Assembly: GCF_026627505.1 (NCBI RefSeq)
Contig: NZ_JAPNLK010000017.1
Span: forward strand, 1-64,000
Direction of reading: 5' to 3'
DNA length: 64,000 nt
Source: Streptomyces sp. H27-H5
GTDB lineage: Bacteria; Actinomycetota; Actinomycetes; Streptomycetales; Streptomycetaceae
Below the pieces are notes generated by a model. It had not been told where the DNA came from and searched no databases. It was given only the letters and a program-made list of their open reading frames with translations. Made by a program: the position numbers and the translations under genes. Within the stretch, counting starts at the first letter, position 1, and the number at the start of each line of letters is the position of its first letter. Below are positions 23,736-30,962 of the stretch, in pieces.

Positions 23736-23782
23736 TTGACACCCCCTCCATGCATAGTAGAATTTAGGTAAGAGCTGAGGGG
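23736..23782 (+). promoter_or_regulatory. Repeated element promoter, copy F
   Basis: TTGACA (23736-23741), 16-bp spacer, TAGAAT (23758-23763), TTAGGTAAG. Arms CCCCTC (23743-23748) and GAGGGG (23777-23782). It drives the gene at 23816. Confidence 0.8.
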
Positions 23783-23815
23783 AAAACCACCAGCCGACAC
23801 GAAAGGAACGACCCC

Positions 23816-24175
23816 GTGACCGACCCGGAAATCGCCATCCGAATCGACCTCGCCGGAAACCTCCGCGAACTCGACATCGGCCCCGACCGCAACCAGCAGA
23901 TCCGGACCATCGGCCGCGCCCTCCTCGACAACATCCAGGCCGTCGACTTCATCCGCCGCCCCACCGGCCCCGACATCGTCATCCTCGCCCGCGCCCACCG
24001 CTCCCACCAGGCCCCCAACCACCCGGCCGCCCGCGCCGTCCACGAACTCGCCACCCCCCTGCCCCACCCCATTCAGGGCGAAGTCGTCCTCGCCGGATAC
24101 ACCACCGCCGGCCACCTCACCGGCCTGCCCGCCGACGCCGTCGCGATCATCCGCGCCGCCTGCCGCACCCCCTGA
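23816..24175 (+). CDS. Hypothetical element protein, 119 aa
   Basis: Unrecognised alpha/beta protein (AIRIDLAGNLRELDIGPDRN, RTIGRALLDNIQAVDFIR, GEVVLAGYTTAGHLTGLPAD). GTG at 23816 has GAAAGG 8 bases upstream and lies 34 bp after promoter copy F. The next gene starts after a CACCTCTTGGAG leader, so both are probably transcribed together. Confidence 0.65.
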   Translation: MTDPEIAIRIDLAGNLRELDIGPDRNQQIRTIGRALLDNIQAVDFIRRPTGPDIVILARAHRSHQAPNHPAARAVHELATPLPHPIQGEVVLAGYTTAGHLTGLPADAVAIIRAACRTP

Positions 24176-24212
24176 ACACCCCACACCAGCACACCTCTTG
24201 GAGACCAGCCCC

Positions 24213-24770
24213 ATGACCACCGACACCGCCGCCCGCCTCTCCCTCATCGACCTCTTCCGCCTCGGCGACCTCATATCCGAACGCCTCGGCGACGCCTGGA
24301 CCAAGTCCGACGACAACACCGACCACCAGGCCGTGGAGTTCCACCACACCGAAGGCCACACCATCGGCATCCGCCGCCTGTGGGACGGCATCGGCGCGCA
24401 GACCTTCCTGACCAGCCCCAACCACCCCCGCTACAACGCCGGAGTCGTCTTCAGCGACACCGAAGGCGCCAGCGACACCCTCATCAACGCCATCGAACAG
24501 CGCCTGCTCCCCTCCCTCGCCGGCCACCGCCCCAAGCTCGGCAGCAACGGCGCCCCCATCCCGCCGCCCCAAGAGGCGCCCGCAGCCGAACCGGCCCCCG
24601 AGAGCGTCCCGCAGCCGCCCGCGCCTCCGGCCCCCCAGACCGCCCCACCCGCTACGCCCGAGCCGGAGAAGGCAGCCCCGCGGACGAAGAAGGCACCCCC
24701 GCGGCGACCGGCCACCACCGCGCCCAAGCGGGCCGCCCGCAAGCCCAAGGCAACCGCCGCCACCGTCTGA
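24213..24770 (+). CDS. Hypothetical protein with histone-like Lys/Pro/Ala tail
   Basis: This 185-aa protein has an N-terminal domain of about 100 residues (SLIDLFRLGDLISERLGDAW, QAVEFHHTEGHTIGIRRLWD, NAIEQRLLPSLAGHRPKL). A disordered tail follows, rich in Pro and Glu and then in Lys, Ala and Arg (TKKAPPRRPATTAPKRAARK). The tail is like the basic extensions of actinobacterial nucleoid proteins and may bind DNA (inference). ATG at 24213 follows the CACCTCTTGGAG leader by 9 bases. A hairpin lies before the ParB gene. Confidence 0.6.
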   Translation: MTTDTAARLSLIDLFRLGDLISERLGDAWTKSDDNTDHQAVEFHHTEGHTIGIRRLWDGIGAQTFLTSPNHPRYNAGVVFSDTEGASDTLINAIEQRLLPSLAGHRPKLGSNGAPIPPPQEAPAAEPAPESVPQPPAPPAPQTAPPATPEPEKAAPRTKKAPPRRPATTAPKRAARKPKATAATV

Positions 24771-24783
24771 TCACCACCCCCAC

Positions 24784-24810
24784 GGTGCGGGCGGCCCCAC
24801 CGCCCGCACC
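24784..24810 (+). terminator. Intercistronic hairpin
   Basis: Perfect 11-bp stem GGTGCGGGCGG / CCGCCCGCACC with a CCCCA loop, 13 bp after the stop and 21 bp before the ParB start. Confidence 0.65.
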
Positions 24811-24831
24811 CCCGACCGAAGGACAACAGCC

Positions 24832-26379
24832 ATGACTGCCACCACCATTGAACCCACCATCCTCGCCCCGACCGCGACGGTGAACGCCTTCGAAGGCCGT
24901 TTCATCTGGGTCGATCCCCGCGAGCTCGTCGTCGATGCCTTCAACCACCGCAAGGCCCGAGGAGACGACGACAACGGCACCGAGCCCGACGCCTCCCTCA
25001 TCGAGTCCGTCATCGAGTTCGGCGTCACCACCCCCCTGCTGCTCCGCCCCCAGACCGGCGCCCAGGACGGGCTGCTCGGCGTCGTCTTCGGCCAGCGCCG
25101 CATGAAGGCCGCTGTGATCGCCGCCGAACACGCCCTCGCCGCCGGCCAGCCCATCCGCCTCGTCCCCGCCATCGTCCGAGACGACCTGCGAGACGTCGAT
25201 GACGAAGCCCTCTCCCTGTCGGTGGTCGAGAACATCCACCGCAAGCAGGCCACAGCCCTCGACGTTCTCGACGCAGCCGAGCAGCTGGCCCTCATGCCTG
25301 TCGGCAAGATGCGCAAGCAGCGCGCCGCCCGCGCGCTCGGCATCAAGCCCGAGGAAGTCGCCGCCGCCCCCCAGGCCGCCAAACTCAGTCCCCGCGCCCT
25401 GCGGGAGGCGAACACCGCCGCCTTCGACCTCGTGGACATGGCCGACTACCACTCGGTCGAGAACCTCGGCGGGGCCCTGACCGCACTCAAGCAGGCCAAG
25501 AAGAAGGACACGGAAGCAGGCGACTCCTCACGCGGCCACTGGGCGCACGCCCTCGCCGAACTGCGACAGAAGCAGAAGGACGAGCAGGAACGCACCCGGC
25601 TCATCGAGGAGTTCAAGAGCAAGGGCATCCCGGTGGTCGCCTGGAACGCACATCGCGAGCACGGCACCTCTCGGGCCCTCGCTGACCTTGTCACCGACAT
25701 CGGCAACCCGATGACCGCAGACCTGCACCAGAAGTGCCCGGGGCATGCCGTCGCCATGGTCCCCGGTGACACCGAGGTCGAGTGGCTGTGCACCGACTGG
25801 AAGCGATACGAGCACGAGCTGACCGACCAGAAGGCCGCCGCGGCCAAGGCCCCCAAGTCGACTCCCGAGCAGCTGGAGGCCGTACGGCAGGTGCGGCGCT
25901 ACAACAAGGCCTGGAGGACTGCCCGCGACGTCCGCCACGAGTACGTCCGCCAGCTGTGCGCGGCCGGCGGCGAGGCCAACGACGCGACTTGGATCCTGAT
26001 CCTCTCCACGATCACCGGGACCTCGACCGCGTACGGGCGGGCCGCGTCCCGACCCAAGACGGACCTCATCAGCGCCTTCCTCGGCGTCAAGGACCCCAAC
26101 GAGGACCGCAGCCACTGGGACCGCGCTTCTGACCCGTACGGGCCGTTGATCGCGACCACGGCCAAGGCACGCCGCTGGCGCCTGCTCCTGGCCCAGGTGG
26201 CCGCGATGTTCGAGAGCGAGGTCATGCACGACGGGGCGTGGCGCCACGTCGACAAGGACACGGTCACCTGGCTCGGCTACCTGAAGGAGCAGGGCTACAA
26301 GCTGAGCGAGGTCGAAGCCGAGATCCTCGCCGAGGGAATCAAGAAGCACCAGCCCGCCAAGAAGAAGTCCCGCAAGTAA
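24832..26379 (+). CDS. ParB/RepB/Spo0J-like protein
   Basis: This 515-aa protein has a ParB-type N-terminal domain: VDPRELVVDAFNHRK, ESVIEFGVTTPLLLRP, VVFGQRRMKAAVIA (the GxRRxxA motif), PAIVRDDLRDVDDEALSLS and VVENIHRKQATALDVLDAA (the ENxxR motif). An HTH-like region follows (KMRKQRAARALGIKPEEV), and the long C-terminus is helical with Cys at LHQKCPGHAV and VEWLCTDW. It is longer than chromosomal ParB. No ParA ATPase is encoded beside it, so it may be a plasmid or phage ParB-like CTPase/nuclease rather than a partition protein (inference). The 5' hairpin and own ribosome site (AAGGACAA) suggest its translation is separate. Confidence 0.7.
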   Translation: MTATTIEPTILAPTATVNAFEGRFIWVDPRELVVDAFNHRKARGDDDNGTEPDASLIESVIEFGVTTPLLLRPQTGAQDGLLGVVFGQRRMKAAVIAAEHALAAGQPIRLVPAIVRDDLRDVDDEALSLSVVENIHRKQATALDVLDAAEQLALMPVGKMRKQRAARALGIKPEEVAAAPQAAKLSPRALREANTAAFDLVDMADYHSVENLGGALTALKQAKKKDTEAGDSSRGHWAHALAELRQKQKDEQERTRLIEEFKSKGIPVVAWNAHREHGTSRALADLVTDIGNPMTADLHQKCPGHAVAMVPGDTEVEWLCTDWKRYEHELTDQKAAAAKAPKSTPEQLEAVRQVRRYNKAWRTARDVRHEYVRQLCAAGGEANDATWILILSTITGTSTAYGRAASRPKTDLISAFLGVKDPNEDRSHWDRASDPYGPLIATTAKARRWRLLLAQVAAMFESEVMHDGAWRHVDKDTVTWLGYLKEQGYKLSEVEAEILAEGIKKHQPAKKKSRK

Positions 26380-26388
26380 TCCCCCCTC

Positions 26389-26421
26389 CCCGGCGGCGGC
26401 CTCACAGAGGCCGCCGCCGGG
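26389..26421 (+). terminator. Intercistronic hairpin
   Basis: Perfect 15-bp stem CCCGGCGGCGGCCTC / GAGGCCGCCGCCGGG with an ACA loop, 9 bp after the ParB stop and 17 bp before the next start. Confidence 0.7.
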
Positions 26422-26438
26422 CGCATCGAAGGCAGACC

Positions 26439-26900
26439 GTGCACGAGCACCCGAGCACCACGAAGACCATCACTCCGGCCACCTGGCACCGGCCCGAGTT
26501 CCAGGGCAGGGAGGAGGAGCTGATCCACCTCGCGGCCGGCGCCGACCTCGCCGGGGTGACGCGGTCGGCGGTCAGCAACTGGGCCATCCGGCACCCCGAC
26601 TTCCCCAAGCTCGTCCTGGAAACCGGCCCGGAGTCCCGCCGGACCAAGTACGTGTGCGAAGCGGAGTTCATGGCCTTCGCGCAGAAGAGGCGCACGGAGG
26701 TCACCCGCAAGAGGAAGCCCTCACCGCACCGGCCGGGCGCCGTCATCGACGCGGAGCGACTGGAGCACTGCGAGAGGCAGGTGGCGCGGCTTCGCGACCT
26801 GGAGATGAGGCAGGTGGCCAAGCCGACCGCGACCCGGGCCGCCCTGAAGGTGGCCCGCTCCCGCCTGGCCTCTGCCGAGGCAACGTCGAGAGGGAGGTAG
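26439..26900 (+). CDS. Putative HTH protein with coiled C-terminus
   Basis: This 153-aa protein has an N-terminal HTH-like segment (LAGVTRSAVSNWAIRHPDFP) followed by a basic linker and a charged helical tail (LEHCERQVARLRDLEMRQVA). The pattern resembles phage DNA-binding or antirepressor-like HTH proteins, and loosely the 11022 gene product. GTG at 26439 has GAAGG 8 bases upstream. The stop is 17 bp before promoter copy G. Confidence 0.55.
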   Translation: MHEHPSTTKTITPATWHRPEFQGREEELIHLAAGADLAGVTRSAVSNWAIRHPDFPKLVLETGPESRRTKYVCEAEFMAFAQKRRTEVTRKRKPSPHRPGAVIDAERLEHCERQVARLRDLEMRQVAKPTATRAALKVARSRLASAEATSRGR

Positions 26901-26917
26901 GGGGCAGTCCCGCCCAG

Positions 26918-26964
26918 TTGACCCCCACCTCATTCATAGTAGAATCTAGATATAAGCTCAAGGG
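26918..26964 (+). promoter_or_regulatory. Repeated element promoter, copy G
   Basis: TTGACC (26918-26923), 16-bp spacer, TAGAAT (26940-26945), CTAGATATA. The arms are degenerate here (CCCACCT / AGGG), although the -35/-10 core is conserved. It drives the gene at 26981. Confidence 0.75.
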
Positions 26965-26980
26965 AAAGGCCCCATACGCA

Positions 26981-28021
26981 GTGACCTATATCCGCGAACG
27001 AAACATCACCGTCAACGGCGTCACCATCACCATCAAGACCAGCCACCGAACCACCCTCGACCTCGACGTCGTCCTCACCGGCAACATCATCGTCCGAGGC
27101 CCCCACACCACCACCGACGAGGAAGCCCGCAGCCTCGTCACCCGCCGACGCAGATGGATCTACAGGCAGCTCACCCACCTCTGCGAGACCGCACCCGAGA
27201 ACCCCGAGAAGACGATCGAGAACGGCGAGCAGTTCAACGTCTTCGGCCGGCCCCACACCCTCCGGATCACCCGCCGGACCCACGACGCCACCCCCGCCAC
27301 CGCCTACACCCACCCCGACCTCGGCCCCGTCATCGACCTCAACCGGAGCGCAGCCCAAAATCCGGACGAAGCGCGACGAACCCTCATAACTCTTTACGCC
27401 AACACGACGAGAAAATGGCTGGAAAACCACGGTCACCGAATCACGCGACTCACCACCAAACCAGACACCCCCCTCGCCGTCTCCCAACGAGCACGAACCC
27501 AATGGATCACCCGAACGAAGGACGGCACCCTCACCCTCCACTGGGCACTCTCTCAACTCCCCACCATCCACCTGCGCGAACTCCTCCACCGCACCCTCGA
27601 CCTCCACACCATCGCCGATGGCAAAGAACTCGACCACCACCTCCAAAACCTCTGGCTCGGCAGAATCCAACTCACCCCCGACCCCGAGCCCCCCACCGAC
27701 CCCACCACCACCGACACCTGCCCCAAGTGCCACGCACGCCCCGACAACCTCCACACCAACTGGTGCGGCCTCGCCCGCTGCGCCTTCACCGGCACCCCGC
27801 GCAGCTCCTGCCATCACCCCAGCACCATCTGCCTCACCCTCTGGACCGGCCGCTGGCCCGGCGACGACGAATGCCGGGAGTACGGCTTCTACTACCAACC
27901 CGCCAGCGGACGCCCAGACCCGTGCAACGCTGACGACGAAGGAGCCGAGCCCGACCTCAACCGGCTGTACGCCGAGTGCGTCTGGGACCCCGCCCAGCAA
28001 CGCATGGTCCTGCCCGGTTGA
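26981..28021 (+). CDS. Degenerate YgjP-like metalloprotease with zinc-ribbon tail
   Basis: This 346-aa protein aligns with the YgjP/M48-type (DUF45) metallopeptidase fold. RRRWIYRQL and WLENHGHRITRL are followed by VSQRARTQWITRTKDGTLTL and a helix where the HExxH zinc motif should be. Here the segment reads LRELLHRTLDLH, so the first His is Arg and the motif is lost, although His and Glu residues remain nearby. A C-terminal domain has CPKCHARPDNLHTNWCGLAR with further Cys (RCAF, SCHH, IC, EC) and LWTGRWPGDDECREYGFY, a Cys-rich extension I recall in Streptomyces plasmids. GTG at 26981 is the first start after promoter copy G; the upstream frame is rejected. Probably proteolytically inactive (inference). 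Confidence 0.7.
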   Translation: MTYIRERNITVNGVTITIKTSHRTTLDLDVVLTGNIIVRGPHTTTDEEARSLVTRRRRWIYRQLTHLCETAPENPEKTIENGEQFNVFGRPHTLRITRRTHDATPATAYTHPDLGPVIDLNRSAAQNPDEARRTLITLYANTTRKWLENHGHRITRLTTKPDTPLAVSQRARTQWITRTKDGTLTLHWALSQLPTIHLRELLHRTLDLHTIADGKELDHHLQNLWLGRIQLTPDPEPPTDPTTTDTCPKCHARPDNLHTNWCGLARCAFTGTPRSSCHHPSTICLTLWTGRWPGDDECREYGFYYQPASGRPDPCNADDEGAEPDLNRLYAECVWDPAQQRMVLPG

Positions 28022-28312
28022 GAAAGGCACTGCGAATTCTGAGCGGTAGTCAGGACTTCCCGTTGCTGCTGGTCGCAGGCCCGCCCCATGCCCGCAGCCG
28101 AACGGCGGCGATGGAGGGGGGACGCAGAAGGCTCGTCCGCTGGGAGATGCATTCGACAGCGGCCAAGCACAAGGGCTCCACATCACCGACAGAGACCGCA
28201 GAGATCCCCGGCAATCCGGTCTGTCCCCCGTTTGTCCCCCGGGAGACACAAAACGGACCCCTGGAGAGTTCTCCGGAGGCCCGTTCATAAAGAAATGCCT
28301 GGTCAGGCACGG
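28022..28312. other. Intergenic att-side region next to tRNA-Val
   Basis: No convincing gene. It has two GTCCCCCG direct repeats (28223-28230, 28234-28241) 11 bp apart and the near-palindrome TGTCCCCCGGGAGACA (28233-28248). Such repeats are found near integrase arm sites, but no integrase gene is adjacent. A hairpin (28252-28285) follows. Confidence 0.5.
28252..28285. terminator. Imperfect hairpin, likely terminator for tRNA-Val
   Basis: 16-nt arms AACGGACCCCTGGAGA / TCTCCGGAGGCCCGTT pair with two mismatches and a T-G wobble. It lies downstream of the tRNA 3' end on the minus strand and after the last element gene on the plus strand. Confidence 0.5.
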
Positions 28313-28384
28313 TGGGCGCGGACGGTTTCGAACCGCCGACATCTGCTTTGTAAGAGCAGCGCTCTACCCCTGAGCTACGCACCC
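28313..28384 (-). tRNA. tRNA-Val (anticodon UAC)
   Basis: The 72-nt cloverleaf reads on the minus strand. The acceptor stem GGGTGCG pairs with CGCGCCC (one U-G) and is followed by the discriminator A. The anticodon stem CTGCT/AGCAG closes a loop CTTACAA with TAC at 28350-28352. The T-arm contains GTTCGAA. CCA is not encoded. The 3' end faces the element on the left, the usual orientation for an integrated element that used this tRNA as attachment site. Confidence 0.9.
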
Positions 28385-28489
28385 GTGGATGAGTGGACAG
28401 CCTACATGGCGGGCGCACCCCCCACGCAAACCCGTTGTCGTGGGGGAGAATGGAGCGGGGCATGGCGGACGCGGCACGGGAGAGGGATT

Positions 28490-29734
28490 GTGACGACGGC
28501 ATCCCGGCGGTGGTTCGGCGGGCGGGACGAGAGTCGGCGGGCGGACGCGCAGGCGGCGAAGGATGCCGCCGCGGCGGCGTTCTACGACCTGGACACGGCG
28601 CAGCGGGATCTTCGGATCTCGATCGAGACGATCGCGGCGGCGGACGGTTCGCCGGACGCGTTGCGGGCGACGGAGGGGTTCGCCGCGCTCGGGCGGCGGA
28701 TCGACGAGGTCAGCCATGTGTACATCGAGGCGGTGGACGCTCACGACCTGGACCGGGTCGAGCTGGAGGCCTCGGTCGCGGCGAGGGCGACGCAGGAGCT
28801 GACGCGGGCCCGGGACGAGCTGATCCGGGTCAAGGGTGAGCTGGAGCGGTTCGAGCAGGGGTTGCGGCCGCTGTTGGACAAGGCGGAGACGCAGTTGGCG
28901 CGGGTGGCGCCGGCGCGGGAGCGGGCGAAGGCCGCGCTGCTGGCGGCGAGCAACGCGTTGGACGAGGTGCGCGGCAAGGGGATGCGGGCGGACGATCTGG
29001 CGGCGCGGTTGGCGGCGCTGGGTCCGGAGCTGACCAAGTTGAACCAGGGCGCCGCCCTGCACGGGGTGCAGGAGACGGTGCGGCGGGCGGACCGGATCCT
29101 TCGGGACGCGGAGGGGATACGGGCCGAGGCGGCGCGGTTGCCGGAGCGGGCGGCCGAGATCGATCGGCGGCTGGTGAGTCTGCGGACCCGGGCGCAGGCG
29201 TTGCGCAATCGGGCGGACCGGGTGGATCCGGTGCTCAGCGAGTTGCGGCGGCGGTTCTCGGCGGCGTGTTGGCAGGACCTCCAGCACGTGCCCGACCAGG
29301 CGGTGCGGGAGGTCGCGCAGGCGGAGGAGCGGCTCGTCGAGGCGGGCCGGGCGCGGGACGAGCAGCGGTGGTCGGACGTGGCGGCGTTGATCGAGGCGGT
29401 GCGAAGTTCGTTGGACGTGACCGACGAGGCGGTGTCGGCTGCGCAGGACCGGTTGACGGTGTTGGAGGCGGTGGCGCGGGATCCGCAGGACGAGGTGCGG
29501 CGGACGCGGTTCGCGATCCGGGATGCGCAGCGGCTGGCGATGGAGGGCCGCAGTGTGCCCGATCCGCGGCACGCGGGGCCGTTGGACGAGTCGGTGGCGC
29601 GGATGGACCGGGCGCTCGCGGGGTTGGAGGGGCGGCATCCGGACTACTGGCATTTCCTTCAGGAGATGGAGGGGGTGCGTGCGTCCGTGAACCGGGTGGT
29701 CGCCGACATCCGGGAACAGCGCGGCCACGGATGA
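28490..29734 (+). CDS. Conserved coiled-coil protein
   Basis: This 414-aa protein is nearly all helix with heptad-like charge patterns (LTRARDELIRVKGELERF, RRADRILRDAEGIRAEAAR, RLVSLRTRAQALRNRADR). This is typical of long coiled coils conserved in Streptomyces. No signal peptide or membrane helix is present at the N-terminus (TTASRRWFGGRDESRRADA). GTG at 28490 follows AGAGGG by 4 bases and lies on the chromosomal side of the tRNA. Function unknown; a role in a membrane or division scaffold is only a guess. The direction is away from the tRNA. Confidence 0.75.
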   Translation: MTTASRRWFGGRDESRRADAQAAKDAAAAAFYDLDTAQRDLRISIETIAAADGSPDALRATEGFAALGRRIDEVSHVYIEAVDAHDLDRVELEASVAARATQELTRARDELIRVKGELERFEQGLRPLLDKAETQLARVAPARERAKAALLAASNALDEVRGKGMRADDLAARLAALGPELTKLNQGAALHGVQETVRRADRILRDAEGIRAEAARLPERAAEIDRRLVSLRTRAQALRNRADRVDPVLSELRRRFSAACWQDLQHVPDQAVREVAQAEERLVEAGRARDEQRWSDVAALIEAVRSSLDVTDEAVSAAQDRLTVLEAVARDPQDEVRRTRFAIRDAQRLAMEGRSVPDPRHAGPLDESVARMDRALAGLEGRHPDYWHFLQEMEGVRASVNRVVADIREQRGHG

Positions 29735-29973
29735 GCCGCCACCCCTGATCGGTCGCCCCTGAGCACTCTCCCCTGAGCAGCACTCGCCCCTGGTCACCCG
29801 CCCCTGAGCAGCACTCGCCCTGAGCCGTCTCGCCCCGTGCGCGGCGCGCATGCGCGACGCGCCGAGGTTGTCGGGGGCGGCCGGGCGGCGGATGCTGGTG
29901 GGTGGGGGTAGTACCTGCGGCTGCGGTCTCCGGGCGTGCGGTCCGGGGCATCCGAGGCAGAGGAGGCCCGATC

Positions 29974-30528
29974 ATGGCCACCACCCATACGGGGCCGCGC
30001 GTGCGTCGGCCGGTCCGTACCCGGCTGGACGAGCACCTTCCCGTGGATCACCGGTTGAGCAAGGTGTACCGGGTGGGCGCGGGTCTGACCGGGGTGCTGT
30101 TGATCGTCTTCGGGATCCTGGGGTTGATCGACCGGATCGGTTTCTTCGACACGGGCGGCGACACGGTTCTCACGCTGAACACGAACGGGGCGTTGAGCGT
30201 CCTGTCGATCCTCGTGGGGTTGCTGCTGATCGGCGGGATGGTCGTGGGCGGGAACTTCGCCTCGACGCTGAACATCGTGCTGGGCGTGCTGTTCATCGCG
30301 AGCGGGTTCGTGAACCTCGCGCTGTTGGACACCGGGATGAACTTCCTGGCCTTCCACATCCCGAACGTGCTGTTCAGCTTCGTGGTCGGCGTGATGCTGA
30401 TGTGGTTCGGGATGTACGGGCGGGTGGGCAGCGCGTTGCCGCACGACAATCCGTACTGGCGTGCGCGCCACCCCGAGGAGGCGGCCCGCGAGGAGCGGGC
30501 GCGTTCGAGGAGCGGATTCCGCGGATAG
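29974..30528 (+). CDS. DUF4383 family membrane protein
   Basis: This 184-aa protein has four hydrophobic segments (VYRVGAGLTGVLLIVFGIL, LSILVGLLLIGGMVVGG, TLNIVLGVLFIASGFVNLAL, NVLFSFVVGVMLMWFGMYG). This is the layout of DUF4383 proteins, small actinobacterial membrane proteins of unknown function. The N-terminus is basic and cytoplasmic; the C-terminus is charged (NPYWRARHPEEAAREERARS). ATG at 29974 has GAGGAGG upstream by 8 bases. Confidence 0.85.
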   Translation: MATTHTGPRVRRPVRTRLDEHLPVDHRLSKVYRVGAGLTGVLLIVFGILGLIDRIGFFDTGGDTVLTLNTNGALSVLSILVGLLLIGGMVVGGNFASTLNIVLGVLFIASGFVNLALLDTGMNFLAFHIPNVLFSFVVGVMLMWFGMYGRVGSALPHDNPYWRARHPEEAAREERARSRSGFRG

Positions 30529-30640
30529 CCCCGGTGGGGAAAGCGGAGGGCCCCCTGGTGGGGAAGCCTGTGGGCAAACCGGCGGTGCGTACGCCCGTGG
30601 TGGGATACCGGACGGCCCGCGCACTGCGTAGCCTGTCCGC

Positions 30641-30862
30641 ATGCCTCGTTACGAATACCGCTGCCGGACCTGCGACGACACCTTCGAGGTGAGTCGTCCG
30701 ATGGCCGAGTCGTCCGCCCCCGCCGACTGCCCCGCCGGGCACGCCGACACCGTGAAGCTGCTCTCCGCCGTCGCCGTCGGCGGTTCCTCGGGCGGCGCGC
30801 CCGCCCCCGCCCCCATGGGTGGAGGCGGAGGCGGCTGCTGCGGCGGAGGTGGCTGCGGCTGA
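30641..30862 (+). CDS. FmdB-family zinc ribbon protein
   Basis: This 73-aa protein begins MPRYEYRCRTCDDTFEVSRP, the FmdB zinc-ribbon signature, with further Cys at ADCPAGH. A Gly/Cys-rich tail (GGGGGCCGGGGCG) closes it. FmdB-like proteins are small putative regulators or metal-binding proteins; the exact role is unknown. It lies close to the 3' end of the convergent O-methyltransferase gene. Confidence 0.85.
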   Translation: MPRYEYRCRTCDDTFEVSRPMAESSAPADCPAGHADTVKLLSAVAVGGSSGGAPAPAPMGGGGGGCCGGGGCG

Positions 30863-30928
30863 CACCGCCGCCCTACGCCAAAGCCCTACGCCGCTCAGGC
30901 CGCGCCCTGCGCAGTATCGTCACGCCTC

Positions 30929-30962
30929 CGCGACAGCGTCAGGCCTTGCGCGACAGCGTCAG
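30929..30962 (-). repeat. 20-bp tandem duplication over the methyltransferase stop
   Basis: CGCGACAGCGTCAG occurs at 30929-30942 and 30949-30962 with 20-bp periodicity. The second copy encodes the last residues of the O-methyltransferase and the first repeats this sequence beyond its stop, suggesting a recent small duplication. Confidence 0.8.

Larger units (their letters stand above)
10855..28384. mobile_element. Phage/plasmid-like element or remnant ending at tRNA-Val
   Basis: About 17.5 kb of DNA-metabolism genes and small unknown proteins, bounded on the right by the 3' end of tRNA-Val. Shared traits are a repeated promoter family (seven good copies), a repeated CACCTCTTGGAG leader and many intercistronic hairpins. 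Content such as RecA/Sak4-like ATPase, Cas4-like nuclease, WhiB, DUF3560, ParB and PP-loop protein is typical of actinophage early regions and plasmids. No integrase, excisionase clearly paired to one, capsid, portal or TraB gene is visible. The left end is uncertain; the first element-type signal is the leader at 10898. I found no second copy of the tRNA end. Confidence 0.6.

Noticed and set aside
11722..26964. CRISPR array made of the repeated CATAGTAGAATT units
   Set aside because: The copies are kilobases apart, each in front of a gene, and contain -35 and -10 hexamers; there are no regularly spaced repeats or cas operon, and the Cas4-like protein fits a phage nuclease.
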